64,000 bases of DNA. Source: Owenia fusiformis (taxonomy: Eukaryota > Annelida > Polychaeta > Sabellida > Oweniidae). Below the pieces are notes generated by a model that was not told where the DNA came from, did no database searches, and worked only from the letters and a program-made list of their open reading frames with translations. Location: contig CAIIXF020000005.1 in assembly GCA_903813345.2 (NCBI GenBank), positions 41,581,394 through 41,645,393 of the forward strand, written 5' to 3'. The first letter of the stretch is position 1. Each line of letters begins with the position of its first letter. Positions 22,600-37,500 of this stretch are shown here, one piece after another. The position numbers and the translations under genes were made by a program.

Positions 22600-25500
22600 G
22601 TAAGTACAAAATAAATTTTACAGAGATTAAAATAGTGAATGATGAGGACTGCTGAGTATATTTAAAGCAATACTTAAGAGCCTTTTTTATGTCCCCACCA
22701 CATAGTGTGGGGCCATATTGTCGGCCTAGGCGTGTCCGTCTGTCTGTTTGTCTGTCTGTCCGAGTTTTCTCCTAAACCGCTACAGATATCACCTTCAAAT
22801 TTTCAGGGATAACTTATGAGTGCATACAGATGTGGACGAAAAAGTTTCAACTCGATACCTACTTCCTGTCGGCCATTTTGAAGTCAAATGCTAAAATCCT
22901 TGTCTGCAAACTTTAAGAAAAATGGCTTCACTGTTGCTTTTAAAACTTTAATATCCTGTTCAGCTCACTTGATTCTAGATCTGATTAGGTTTTGGACCTG
23001 TTAGCCCAGTCATGGCAGCCATTTTGAATGTCTTAAGAAAAGTTAGCGTGCGATAATACTTTGTAGCATATTGAATGGTGTTTTTGAGTTTTCATACTTA
23101 GACTATTTAGTAGCTTTATATAAAAATTTCAGGTGTACTTTATTGTAAAAGCCTATGTTATTGTTAACAGTAGTTATATGTGCTAATTTTGTAAAAAGAA
23201 ATCAGCAAAAACTTATAATCACTTTTTATTGTCGGCCATTTTGGATTTTTCCATCCTAAAATCTTGTCTGTAAAGTCTTGTCTATGCGTTTTCAGGCGAA
23301 CCATTTGGTAGATCATTTTCAAATTTTCAGGGATGTTTCTTAGTATGAAAATCTAGATCTGATTAGTTTTTTGGCATTCTGGGTAAATGTCAAGGCAGCC
23401 ATTTTGGATTTTCCGTCCTAAAATCTTGTCTGTGAAGTCTTGTCTATGCATTTCCAGGTGAAGCGTTTGGTAGATCAATTTCAAATTTTCAGGGATGATT
23501 CTTAGTATGAAAATCTAGATCTTATAAGTTTTTTGGCATTCTGGGTAAATGTAAAGGCAGCCATTTTTGATTTTCCGTCCTAAAATCTTGTCAGTAAAGT
23601 CTTGTCTACGTGTTTTCAGGTGAACCATTTGGGAAATCAATTTCAAATTTTCAGGGATGATTCTGAGTATGAAAATCTAGATCTGATTAGTTTTTTGGCA
23701 TTCTGGGTAAATGTCAAGGCAGCCATTTTGGATTTTCCGTCCTAAAATCTTGTCTGTGAAGTCTTGTCTATGCATTTCCAGGTGAAGCGTTTGGTAGATC
23801 AATTTCAAATTTTCAGAGATGATTCTTAGTATGAAAATCTAGATGTTATAAGTTTTTTGGCATTCTGGGTAAATATAAAGGTAGCCATTTTGGATTTTCC
23901 GTCCTAAAATCTTGTCAGTAAAGTCTTGTCTACGCGTTTTCAGGTGAACCATTTGGTAGATCAATTTCAAATTTACAGGGATGATTCTTAGTATGGAAAT
24001 CTAGATCTGATTAGTTTTTTGGCATTCTGGGTAAATGTCAAGGCAGCCATTTTGGATTTTCCGTCCTAAAATCTTGTCTGTAAAGTCTTGTCTACGCGTT
24101 TTCAGGTGAACGGTTTGGTAGATCAATTTCAAATTTTTAGGGATGATTCTTAGTATGAAAATCTAGATCTGATTAGTTTTTTGGCATTCTGGGTAAATGT
24201 CAAGGCAGCCATTTTGGATTTTCCGTGCTAAAATCTTGCCTGTAAAGTCTTGTCTACGTGTTTTCAGGTGAACTGTTTGGTAGATCAATTTCAAATTTTT
24301 AGGGATGATTCTTAGTATGAAAATCTAGAACTGATTAGTTTTTAGGCATTCTGAGCAAATGTCAAGGCAGCCATTTTGGATTTTCCATCCTAAAATCTTG
24401 TCTGTAAAGTCTTGTTTACGCGTTTTCTGGTTTACTGTTTGACGGATCAATTTCAAATTTTCAGGGATGATTCTTAGTATGAAAATCTAGATCTGATTAG
24501 TTTTTTGGCATTCTGGGTAAATGTCAAGGCAGCCATTTTGGATTTTCCGTGCTAAAATCTTGCCTGTAAAGTCTTGTCTACGTGTTTTCAGGTGAACTGT
24601 TTGGTAGATCAATTTCAAATTTTTTGGGATGATTCTTTGTATGAAAATCTAGAACTGATTAGTTTTTAGGCATTCTGAGCAAATGTCAAGGCAGCCATTT
24701 TGGATTTTCCATCCTAAAATCTTGTCTGTAAAGTCTTGTTTACGCGTTTTCTGGTTTACTGTTTGACGGATCAATTTCAAATTTTCAGGGATGGTTCTTA
24801 GTATGAAAATCTACATCAGAATAGTTTATTTGCATTCTGCGTAAGTGTTGAGGCAGCCATTTTGGATTTTCGGTCCTAAAATCTTGTCTGTTAAGTCTTG
24901 TTTACGCGTTTTCTGGTTTACTGTTTGACGGATCAATTTCAAATTTTCAGGGATGGTTCTTAGTATGAAAATCTACAGCTGACTAATTTTCTGGGCATTC
25001 TTGGTAAATTTTAAGGTGGCCATTTTGCATTTTCCGTTCCAAAATTGTAACAGTAAAGTCTTGTCTACTCATTTTCAGGATAACCATAAGACGGGATCAC
25101 CCATTGGTGGGGACATATTGTACACATTTGTGTTCTTGTAATTTTTCTGAATCTTTAAACTTATTCAAGACAAGATAGTATTCCTAGTTTGAAGTTAATC
25201 ATTGCATGAATATTGTGAATTTATGACTCAGAATTTTATGAAATGCTGAGTTGATCTACTGACTTACATGTACTTCTCGTACATGTACTGCATGCATTAT
25301 TTTATTGAATTGTAAGATTGACCACTATAAATAAATAAATAAAGAAAAACTAAACTAACTATAAAATTGTAGCATAATTCTTGGTAACACCACAAATCAT
25401 CATTTTGTTTCAATTTTGAACATTTATTCAAATATCTTTGAAATACAATTTACTACGTTTCTCCAGATGCTGGTATAATGCATGTAACCACTGAACAGGT

Positions 25501-28500
25501 TGACCTAGAAGAAGTTCATCTAAAGAAGCTAGTGAACATCTCCAATAAAGCATTTACTCAACTTAAATCTCCCAACTTAATAGAACTTGATTTGAGAGGA
25601 TGTAGTAATATAACTACAGAAGGTATGTGTTATCCGTATGTACAAGTATATTATATCAATTAATTTATTCTGTCTGTATAATTGCTTCTTTAATTCATGT
25701 ACCATAGACTCAAATTGGAAATTTATTAATTTTGTTTTCTTGAAATGTATAAAAACATATTATGCAAGTCAATGCTTTAGCACTGTAATAAGATATTTAT
25801 GCAAAATGTACTATTCATTTATTGGAAAGATTGACTGTTTGTGAGACTCATCCCTATGCATATACCCAAAAACATCAATGTGTTCCCATACCATTTGATT
25901 TGTAATGTAATTGGAAGTTTCATGTAAATATGGCACCCAAAGGACATACCAAATGTCCAAATAGTCATCCATTACAGTGACTGTCATGCCAAGTGTCTAA
26001 CTCCTGGGAAAAAGGTCATTCAAAAGTTGGATAAGGTAGATCTTTGTGGAAATGATCAAAAACAAGGTCATTAATTAACTAATGGACCAATGTCATACCA
26101 CTGGTGTGAGGTAATGTAGCTTCTATGATCATTCTCATATACCAGAAAGTGGGAAGATTTGACCATTCTGGATTTGTGAACCATTATAATGGTCCTGAAC
26201 GGGATTTTTAATTGCAAATTTAACCCATTTTAAAAAGGATACCACATGAGCGCCGAGGATCCCTGTCAAGGTAACAGTGAACTGGCCAGTAAGTCATCAT
26301 GAAACTCTCACATCAAGTCACAGGTTCCTCATCTATTTTGATTGTTAGAGGGGAATGTCTGACAGGAGAGGGTACACAAGGACCTGATTCAAGACTATTA
26401 TTTTGGTGTAAAATTATTCTTCAATATGAAAATGAATTTATTTCAGGTGTAAAGATGGCAGTTATTAACAATCCCAGTATTAAAGTTATCAACCTGGCAG
26501 AGTGTCCCAAGCTTACTCTTTCTGTATTCTCCATAGTAGCTGAGGCTTTAAATGAAAACCTGGTAAGTACATTGAAATACATATCTAATATTCCATTTCT
26601 TCATTGATCAAGCTGGTCGAATTCACTGAAAAAGTGTTCTCTTAAGACTGGCTATTCTGAACTTATTATCATCTATCATCACAATTAAGTCCTGGTTTGA
26701 TTATTATGTCACCACCAAAAGTGGTGACATATTGTTATGGTCTCCGTTTTTTATTATGTCACCACCAAAAGTGGTGACATATTGTTATGGTCTCCGTTTT
26801 TTTGCGACGGCGGTTGGCGTCCGGCGGTTGGTGGTTGGCATCCGGCGGTTGGCGTCCGGCGTCTGTAACAATTTCTTACAACTTCCTATAACATAACAAA
26901 TACTGTTTAGATTGACTTCAATTTTTTTCTAAATCATCTACATGTTCTCAGAAGTTCAAATCTGACTTTAGATTTGACATTTGACCTTCAATGACCTTCT
27001 CAAGGTCAAAAAGGTCTTTTTTCAACTTGCTTCACATTGACTAAATTTTTTTTCAAAATCATCTACATGTTCTCAGAAATTCAAATCTGACTTTAGATTT
27101 GACATTTGACCTTCAAATCTGACTTTAGATTTGACATTTGACCTTCAATGACCTTCTCAAGGTCAAAAAGGTCTGTTTTCAACTTGCTTCAAATTGACTA
27201 AAATATTTTTTCAAAATCATCTACGTGTTCTCAGAAATTCAAATCTGACTTAAGATTTGACTTAAGATTTGACATTTGACCTTCAATGACCTTCTCAAGG
27301 TCAAAAGTCAAAAAGGTCTGTTTTCAACTTGCTTCAAATTGACTAAAAAAATTTTTCAAAATCATCTACGTGTTCTCAGAAATTCAAATCTGACTTTAGA
27401 TTTGACTTAAGATTTGACATTTGACCTTCAATGACCTTCTCAAAGTCAAAAAAGGTCAAAAAGGTCTTTTTTCAACTTGCTTCAAATTGACTAAATTTTT
27501 TTTTCAAAATCATCTACATGTTATCAGAAATTCAAATCTGACTTTAGATTTGACATTTGACCTTCAATGACCTTCTCAATGTCAAAAAAGGTCAAAAAGG
27601 TATTTTTTCATCTTGCTTCAAATTGGCTAAATTTATCTTTCAAAACCATCTGCATGTTCTCAGAAATTCAAATATGACTTAAGATTTGACTTTAGATTTG
27701 ACATTTGACCTTCAATGACCTTCTCAAGGTCAAAAAAGGTCAAAAAGGTATTTTTTCAACTTGCTTCAAATTGACTAATTTTTTTTTTCAAAATCATCTA
27801 CATGTTCTCAGAAATTCAAATCTGTCTTTAGATTTGACATTTCACCTTTAATGACCTTCTCAAGGTCAAAAAAGGTCAAAAAGGTCTGTTTTCAACTTGC
27901 TTCAAATTGACCAAATTTTTTTTCAAAATCATCTACATCTTTTCAGAAGTTCAAATTTGACTTTACAAGTTCTCAGAAGTTCAAATCTGACTTTAGATTT
28001 GACCTTTGACCTTCAAGGTCAAAAAGGTCTTTTTTCAACTTGCTTCAGATTTACTTAATTTTTTTTTCAAAATCATCTACATGTTCTCAGAAGTTCAAAT
28101 CTGACTTTAGGTTTGACATTTGACCCTCAATGACCTTTTCAAGGTCAAAAAGGTCTTTTTTCAACTTGCTTCAAATTTACTTAATTTTTTTTTCAAAATC
28201 ATCTACATGTTCTCAGAAGTTCAAATCTGACTTTACATTTGACATTTGACCTTCAATGACCTTCTCAATGTCAAAAAAAGTCAAAGAGGTATTTTTTCAA
28301 CTTGCTTTAAATTGACCAAATTGTTTTAGGTGGTGACATTTTGTCATGTTAATGCCTTGTTATTATTTGTCTTGATATCTCCGCATTTACTTTTAACTAA
28401 CAATTTACCCGTTCAGGTAGGTCACAAAAGTTCAAAGAAGCCTCCACATGACAGCAGCCCACATAAAATGCTATATACCTGTTTATTGATCGTTTGACTG

Positions 28501-31500
28501 AAAATGATTTTTGAATTGAGGTAAACTTGTCCAAAGGCCTTGAAACACCAAATACCTAGATATTCACATTTGACCTTGAGATGACCTTGGTCCATAAACA
28601 TTGATTTTGACCTCGGATCACCTTATCTTGAAACACAGTATCCTTCAAGTGCCTTAAAATGCCAATCACTTAGATATTTACCTTTGACCTGACCTCGAGA
28701 TGACCTTGACCAATATAGCTTTGATCTTGACCTCAGGTCACCAAAAGGTGACAGCAGCCCCATGGACTTTAAAATGCCAACTACCTAGATATTGACCTTG
28801 AGATGGTCTTGGCCCACAAACATTGACCTTGACCTCAGGTCATCTAATCTTTGGTCACCAAGGGTAATGGCAGCTTCAAGTACCTTAAATCACCAAATAC
28901 ATAGATATTGACTTTTGACCTAACATTGACCTTGATCCAGATCACCTCATCCTGGGTCACCAAGAACAGCCACTATATGCATTAAAATGCAAATAAAAAT
29001 AAATGGATTAGAAATATTTCAAGTGTGCATTTAGATGTAGTTTTCAAACTGTATCTGTTTCCAGGAGTCTCTTGACATACTAGATATAATGAATGATGAC
29101 AGTCTATGTGCAATAGCCAAATATTGTCCCAATCTAACAAGGTGAGTACAGTTATTGATGCAAATCCTCAATGGTATGGTCACAATTTGAAATTTTAGTC
29201 CGTGACTCTAACATGGTAAAAAGTGGTTCACTGATCTTTGATAAAGGTAAAATGTTAATTTATAGGAATAAACTTCCAGCATAGATTTCCTAGTGCTCTT
29301 ATGTTAAATGTTTTCAAGACCTTGAAAATGAATATCTTTTAAATTGCAGATTGAACTTGCATGGCAGTAACAGGGTCACACAAGAAAGTATTCTCAAAGT
29401 ATGTAAAATATTCATTATATTGCTTTCTTATAAAATAACTACAGTGTGTTGATTGCCACTTGTAAACCAAGGTTACGAGGGTATATATATATAACTTTTA
29501 TTGACATCTTGTGTCTTAACATGATTACATTAGTCATAACTATGAAAAACTAAATATCTAAACTACAAATACTAACTAAAGCAAAAGTACAAAAAATATA
29601 TACGAGATATACAAAAAAACAGAAATAAAAGGTAGTATATATCATGATGAAAGGACAAGGTTACATTTAAAGTGTGGTGCACATACCCTGCTTTCTGACT
29701 GTAAAATCTTAAATGAATGATAAATGAATTTTCCAATGTGTGTTTGTAGTGTTAGATTTTTACTTGAAATGAGATTGACAAATAAATCTTCACTATTGAG
29801 GTCAAAGTCTATGCTCATCATTATTTGTACAAGTAAAAGGAAATGACACTCATCCTCTCTATGTTTACAGGTATTGCATAATCTTTCCTCTCTAGGTTTT
29901 GGCTTTGCATGTCTTCCAGTCTCAATCGCCAATCGATGGGAACTCATTCAAAATCTACTTATCACCAACCTATACTTTTTATTATCTTATTTCAAATATA
30001 ATTCAATTCTAAAATCTTTCTTGAACAACTTATATGTTCTCAGTATAGGATAAATGTTCAAATCATTTTTCTACAAATAATGCCTTCAACTTCTTTTCTA
30101 CCATGCTCACTTAATGAACGCCTCTGTGTATTAAAGGCCCACATAAAGTTTAAACCACTTTGGCTTATATTGTAGTTTTGCCCAATGTTGTCAAAATGTG
30201 ATATGCTAAACTTTTTCTTTCAAAAAGTGATTTTAAAGGACTTTTTGTTTAAAGATTGAGTCCAAAAGTCAACATACTCAAATATATAAATATTGATTTT
30301 GTTCATATTTTATTGGCATTTGCAGTATTGCTACAGAAGTTCTGCTTAATGAATTTCATAATGTCTAATCCAAACTTTCCTTACATTAACAAATTCTAAA
30401 AACTTCCAATAACTAACAAATACTGTTTAGACTGACTTCAATTTTTTTCTAAATCATCTACAAGTTTTCAAAAGTTCAAATCTGACTTAACATTCAAGAT
30501 TTGACGTTGAATGACTTTTTCAAGGTCAAAAAAGGTTAAAGTCCCCATGTAAAGTTTAAAAAAAATGTTATCATTCATTTAATATTAGTCATGACTTTAA
30601 AAGTTATTTTTGAAAAAAAAAATTTGAAAAAAAATTGAGGATTTCATTTCTCAAATATTCAAATTTCCCGCCATTCTATTAAAAAAGTTGAAATTTTTTA
30701 ATTGTCAAATATTTCTTCATACATTTCAACAAAGATTATCTTTATCCAACCGAACGAAGTTTGAGGAGGATATAGGAAAGCCGTCTGTTGGTCCATCTGT
30801 CTGTCCCTCCGTTTGTCCGGGCAATAACTCAAATACCGGTTGACGAATTTGATTCAAATTTTATAGGCTTATGCCTTTAATGGCAAGAGAACCTCTGCTT
30901 GAGAAGGAATTTTCAATATGGCTGCAACCTCTGCTCGAAGGAATTTTCAATATGGCTGCTAAATTCAAAATGGCCTCCATTTTTCGTAAAAGATTTGGTT
31001 CAAATTTTATACGCTGATGCCTAGGGACAAAGAAGAGATTTTCAAGATGGCTGTGGAATTTCAAAATGGCAGCCATTTTTTTGTAAAAAACTCAAATTCC
31101 AGTGAATGGATTTGGTTCAAATTTTATATGATGATGTCTAGGGACAAAGTAGATTTGTTCAAGAAAGAATTTTCAAGATGGCGGCTGAATTTTAAAATGG
31201 CCGCCATTTTTTCATTAAAAATGTAATCTTTGATAACTCAAATACTAGTTAAAGGATTTGGTTCAAATTTTATATGCCTATGGATAAAGGAGCTATGCTG
31301 AAGAAGCATAGCATAACTACCTGAAGAAGAGATTTTCAAAATTTTTCGTAAAAAAAATGTAATATTTTATAACTCAAATACCAGTGAACAGTTTGGTTCA
31401 AATTTTATATGATGATGCCTAGGGAAAAAGTAGATTTGTTCAAGAAAGAATTTTCAAGATGTTGGCTGAATTTCAAAATGGCCACCATTTTTCATAAAAA

Positions 31501-34500
31501 ACATAATCTTTGATAACTCAAATACTAGTGAAAGGATTTGGTTCAAATTTATGTATGGATAAAGGAGCTATGCTGAAGAAGGGATTTTCAAAATGGCTGC
31601 TTAATATCAAAATGGCGGCCATTTTTCCTAAAAAATGTAATCTATAGTAGTGAATGGATTTTTTTGAAATTTTATATGCTAATGCCTATGGACACAGTAG
31701 CTCTGTTCAACAACAATTTTCAAAATGGCGGCTGAATTTCAAATGGCGGCTGAACAAAGGAAATACTATTTCAATAATAAAATGCCATATTTAATGGGAT
31801 ACTTCAATGTTTTAGCATATCAAAAATATTTTGCAACTTAAGTGATGTCATTATGACTCACTCAGGTGGCAAAAACATTTTCTATGTCAATCTTTTCTAA
31901 ATATGCTAAACTTCAATAATATATCTTTTCTAAATATGCTAAACTTCAATAACAAACCAATGTTGATTGTCTAACCAGGTTAAAAGGAAGAATATATTAT
32001 ATTTTAGATATCATTGTACCATTTATTTCTATGAGAACTAAAATTTTGAAAAGCATTTTTCTTTGAACCATTTTCATGCACTGATGATTTCACTCATCGC
32101 TTATTTATGAAATGATTTTCTTAATTTTTTCGGCAAAATGATATGTGTGGATGGATGCTATGCATTGATATGAACCGTGGCTTATAAAAAGATATGTGTG
32201 ACCTCTAAAATTTAGTTTTAAATGAATTCACGATTTCTTGAACAAAAAGTCCTCTGAAACCCCTCTTTGAAATTAAAAAAAAGTTTCACATATCACACTT
32301 TGATAACATTGGGTGAGACTACAAAATAAGCCAAAGTGGTTTAAACTGTAAATGAGGACTTTAAAAAAGGTAGAAAAGGTCTTTTTTTAACTTGCTTCAA
32401 ATTGACCAATTTTTTTCAAAAACATCTACAAGTTATAAGAAGTTTAAATCTGACTTAAGATTTAAGATTTGACCACAACTTGCTTTAAATTGAACATTAT
32501 TTCAAAATCATCTACAAGTTCTCAAAAGTTCAAATCTGATTATAGATTTGACCTTCAATGACCTTCTCAAGGTCTAAAAGATCTTTTTTCAACTTGCTTC
32601 AAATTGACCAATTTTATTTTCAAAATCATCTACAAGTTTTCAGAAGTTCAAATCTGACTTTAGATTTGAGATTTTACCTTAAATGATCTACAGTATCTGA
32701 CTTAAAATTGAACTAATAATATTGTTAGCAAGTAGGTGGTTACATTTTGTCATGTTAATGCGTTGTTGTAATCATAATTTACAAAGAAGGCATAAAACAG
32801 TCCTTGGTATGTACAAATGTGAAAATGAATATCTTGCCCAAGTGGCACTTAGATATTGTGAAAATGTAGATTGAAATTGTTGCAATAAGCAAAGTACTAA
32901 CTATTCCACCTTTAACATGAAACCAATCTTCATTCTAATGCTTATCAAACTTTGACCCCCTTAAATCTTAAATGCAGGCAATAGATCAGCAGTTCAACCT
33001 GCCTTTGATATGGACTAAAAAACAGCAGAGCATAGTTTTATATGTTAGTACAAAGTGTGTTTATAAGGATCAAGATACAAAAAGAGACTTTAATATTGGA
33101 AGGCACACATTTACAAGAAAATGGTGAATTTCTTGGGAAAGTGCATCATTGTGACTGGGTCTAACAAAGGTGTTGGCAAGGCAACTGCATTGTTGTTTGC
33201 AAAACAAGGTGCAAATGTACTCATCCATGGGAGAGACATGGTGGCTATTGAGGAGACTGTCTCTGAATGCCAAAAAGTTGGTGCTGAAGGAGCCAAGTTC
33301 CCAATTGTACAAGGTGATTTTCAGGATTCAAATTTAGTGCAGAAGATATTTGAGACTGCCTTGGCTGAGTTTGGACAAATAGATGTGCTGGTGAATAATG
33401 CTGGGATGGCTGAGATAACATCATTTTTAACTGGCACAGATGAAAGCTTTGACTGGCATATAAACTTATTACTAAAGGCACCAATTTTTCTCTCACAACT
33501 TTGTTTCCCTGAGTTGAAGAAATCACTGGGTAATATTGTGAATGTCTCAAGTTATGTTGGTAGCCGTCCCTCAGCTGTTGGCTTTGCTTTCTATGGAGTT
33601 GCAAAGGCAGGTCTCAATCAGTTTACACAGTGTGCTGGTATAGAGTATGGGTCCGAAGGGGTGCGCGTGAATGCTATCTGTCCAGGAGGTGTTACAACAG
33701 ACATGGGACTTAAAGCTGGCTTTATCGAAAACAAGGAACAGCAAGCTGCTTCCTTTGAATTAGCCAGAAAGGTTACACCAATAAAGAAAATTACGACACC
33801 AGATGATTGCGCCAAACTGATTGTTTATTTGGCCTCAGATGATGCATCAATGATGAATGGAACGTGTATTATTCAAGATGGTGGACATTCTTTGATGGGA
33901 ATTGACTCAAAAACATTAGCTAATGCAGCACAATGTAATTGACTGGAACATTCAAGGGCATTGATCTATGAAATTGATGCACGCATGCAAAGTACAACAT
34001 AGAGAAATATATAAGCATATTCATAATATATCCAGACTAGCTTGGACATGATTCAGACATACTGTTTAAATTGAAATAAGCATGTATTGGAGACAAATGA
34101 TAACTTTTCATTCACTTGAAATAATTGCATTTAGTTAGGCAAATAAGGTAAAATTTATTTTTATTTGGTCAATTTCTCCAAAGCTACCTATTTGAGTATA
34201 TATATGTACATGTAGTTTGATATTTCTGAAAATTTAAAAAAGGATATATCTGTTATTGGAATTTTCATAATAAATTAGGTCTATTAGATCTATCCAAATA
34301 TATGAATAGGTGTTATTATATATTCCTATAAAATAATAAATAATAGTGTTATTTCACTAATTTCTTACTTATTTTGTAATTGAGTCAACCAAAGAATGTT
34401 TTTAGGTAATTCCAAGAGTGACATATTCCTTTTCAAAAAGAAAGTGTATTTTTGGCTCTCACAGTGAGCTATGGTATTGACTAGGCGTTTGTTTAGCTGC

Positions 34501-37500
34501 TCTGTCCATTGGTCTATCCTTCAACATTGGACACACAAATTAAAAGAGCTATTTGTATTTGTATCAAGTTATATTCACATTTGTTTAATGTATATCCATA
34601 GGGCCTATTTGATCTGTCATCACCATATCCCAATTTCGCTCAGTTCCCAAGAAATTGCAGATTTGGACGTAAAAAGTCAAATTTTTTTTAAATGTCAGAC
34701 ACCTGAAGTTGAAGTAGAACTTATTTGCAATACACAAGAAAGTTAAAAAAGACCAATATATCCTTTGGTTGACATTCAGTGACCTTTGAAATGTCAAAAG
34801 TTGATTTTTCAAATTGATTTCTCGAACTTTATCATTTTTGTGAAATTTCTCATGTATAAAGTAAAGGGCAGGTTTTGTGATTGAAAATTGTTTTAAAGTA
34901 ACAAAGTAACTCATTAACTAAGCTTGTATTCAAAAATGCAACTAACGTCTCGTAGTTACCAGATTAACTTACTCATTTAAATATGAGTGGAAAAGTGGCA
35001 TTACCTATTTGTATTTAATTGTGTCACCAATGAAATAGTAGATTAATCTGGTAGCTGCTATTTTGATTTGTAAATACAAGCTTAGTACCTAATACCTCAG
35101 TACCTAGATATAAGTCTGAGTAACTTAACGACTCAGTAACTAACTCATGTAACTAAGCGACCTAGTAACTAACTCATGTAATTTTGGACTAAAAGAGTAT
35201 TTTTCTGTTCAAAGTTAAATCTTTCCAAACAATTAGGCTAAATGTGGTTATAATTCACTGTGTTAGCACGAGGCCCTTCATTTTATAACTTGAAAAGTTG
35301 AAGTTATACCCCCTTAAATCTTAAATGCTGACAGTGAATCATCAACACGTTAAGTTCAACTTGACATTAATACAAATAGCACTGGGAATAGTCTAAGGTT
35401 TATATGTCAGTTATACAAAGTGTTTACCAACATCAATATACGAATTAGACTGTAATATCGGAAGATACAATATAACTAGAAAACAATGAATTTCTTTGGA
35501 AAGTGCATCATTGTGACTGGGTCTAACAAAGGTGTTGGCAAGGCAACTGCATTGTTGTTTGCAAAACAAGGTGCAAATGTACTCATCCATGGGAGAGACA
35601 TGGTGGCTATTGAGGAGACTGTCTCTGAATGCCAAAAAGTTGGTGTTGAAGGAGCCAAGTTCCCGATTGTACAAGGTGATTTCCAGGATAAAAATTTAGT
35701 GCGAAAGATATTTGAGACTGCTTTGGCTGAGTTTGGACAAATAGATGTGCTTGTGAATAATGCTGGGATGGTTCAAATGACAACATTTTTAACTGGCACA
35801 GATGAAAGCTTCGACTGGCATATAAACCTATTACTTAAGGCACCAATTTTTCTCTCACAGCTTTGTTTCCCTGAGTTGAAGAAATCACACGGTAATATTG
35901 TGAATGTCTCAAGTCATTCTGGTAGCCGTCCCTCTGCTGTTGGCTTTGCTTTCTACGCAGTCGCAAAGGCAGGCCTAAATCAGTTTACACAGTGTGCTGG
36001 TATTGAGTATGGGTCTGAAGGGGTGCGTGTGAATGCTATCTGTCCAGGGGGTATCAAAACAGACATGTTACTCAGGGCTGGCTACATCGCAAATAAGGAA
36101 CAGCAAGATTCTTCATTTGAATTAAATAGAAAGGTTACACCAATAAAGAAAATTGCAACACCAGATGATTGCGCAAAACTGATTATTTATTTGGCCTCAG
36201 ATGATGCATCAATGATGAATGGAACATGTATTATTCAAGATGGTGGACATTCTTTGATGGGAATTGACTCAAAAACATTCGCTAATGCAGCCCAATGTAA
36301 TTGACTGGAACATTGCAGTGCATTGAATTGTGAAATTGATGCATGCATGCAAAGTACTACATTGAGAAGGCATATTCATAATATATCAAGACTAGCTTGG
36401 ACATGATTCAGACATACCGTTTAAATTGAAATAAGCATGCATTTAAGACAAATAATAACTTTTAATTTACTTGAAGTTATTGCATTTAATTCAGCAGATT
36501 AGGTAAAATTTATTTTAAATTTCTCAAAAGCTACCTATTTGAGTATATATGTATATTGTACATGTAGTTTGATATTTTTTAGAATTTAAAAAAGGCTATA
36601 TTTGTCACTGGAATATTCATAATAAATTAGGTCTGTTTATTTATTAGGTCTAAATCTATCCAAATATATGAAAAGGTGTTATTATATATTCCTGTAAAAT
36701 AATAAATAATAGTGTTATTTCACAGATTTCATTCTTATTTTTTAATTAAGCCAGCACTAGAATATTCAGGCAAATCTAAGAGTGACCCATTTCTTTTCAA
36801 AAAGAATATGTATTTTTGACTCTCACAGTGAGCTTATGGTATCGACTAGGCATTTGTCATTGTTTGTCTAGCTGCTCTGTCCATTGGTCCATCCATTGGT
36901 CTGTCCATCAACATTGGCCACACAAATTAAAAGAGCTATTTGTATTTGTATCAAGTTTTATTATTTCCATGCTGTGATACTCGTTCCCTCATTGGTCAAT
37001 TAGATACCATGTGACAAAAAATATATAGAGGTAGTCCATGTCTCCATGTTTAGAAAACATGTGAAGAGTGTATTCACTGGCAATGACATCATTTTAAGTG
37101 AATACCACTATATATTCAATTAAAATGTGACGTCACATCACTTAATTCCCAGGAATTTAGTAAAAAGTATTTTCATCCGATATAACAGACGGTGAAGTTG
37201 TATCAGGAAGTCCTCCCAAGAAAAGGTTCAATACTGTATAACAAACGCGGGATAAAGATTTTACAAACCTATTCAAAATGTCAACTAATCAAATCACGAA
37301 GACAATGGACTTTAACATGGAAGATCCGAATCTAATTTTTTTTATATGTTATGGTGCGACAGAGATCTGGATTTATAATAGAATATTGGCAAACGTTTGG
37401 TAATACGTTGAAACTAAACTTAATATCATAACAATATTGTGTACTTCTAACTTCAATATTGTGTGCTACTTAAATTAGGAAATAATAAAACAAATATTGA

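Larger units (their letters stand above)
30385..32767. repeat. ttatgtcaccacc-family copy split by a nested TTAA element
   Basis: The family body (tctgacttaacattcaag, caaggtcaaaaaaggt) runs to 30539. It resumes after 32361 (ggtctttttttaacttgctt) and ends in the family tail ggttacattttgtcatgtta near 32767. The interruption corresponds to the element at 30540-32360. The head of this copy is missing. Confidence 0.65.

Noticed and set aside
33070-33604. Minus-strand open frames opposite the SDR genes (also near 35476, 40167, 44019)
   Set aside because: They recur in every copy only because the sense gene is conserved; no independent coding evidence or start context.
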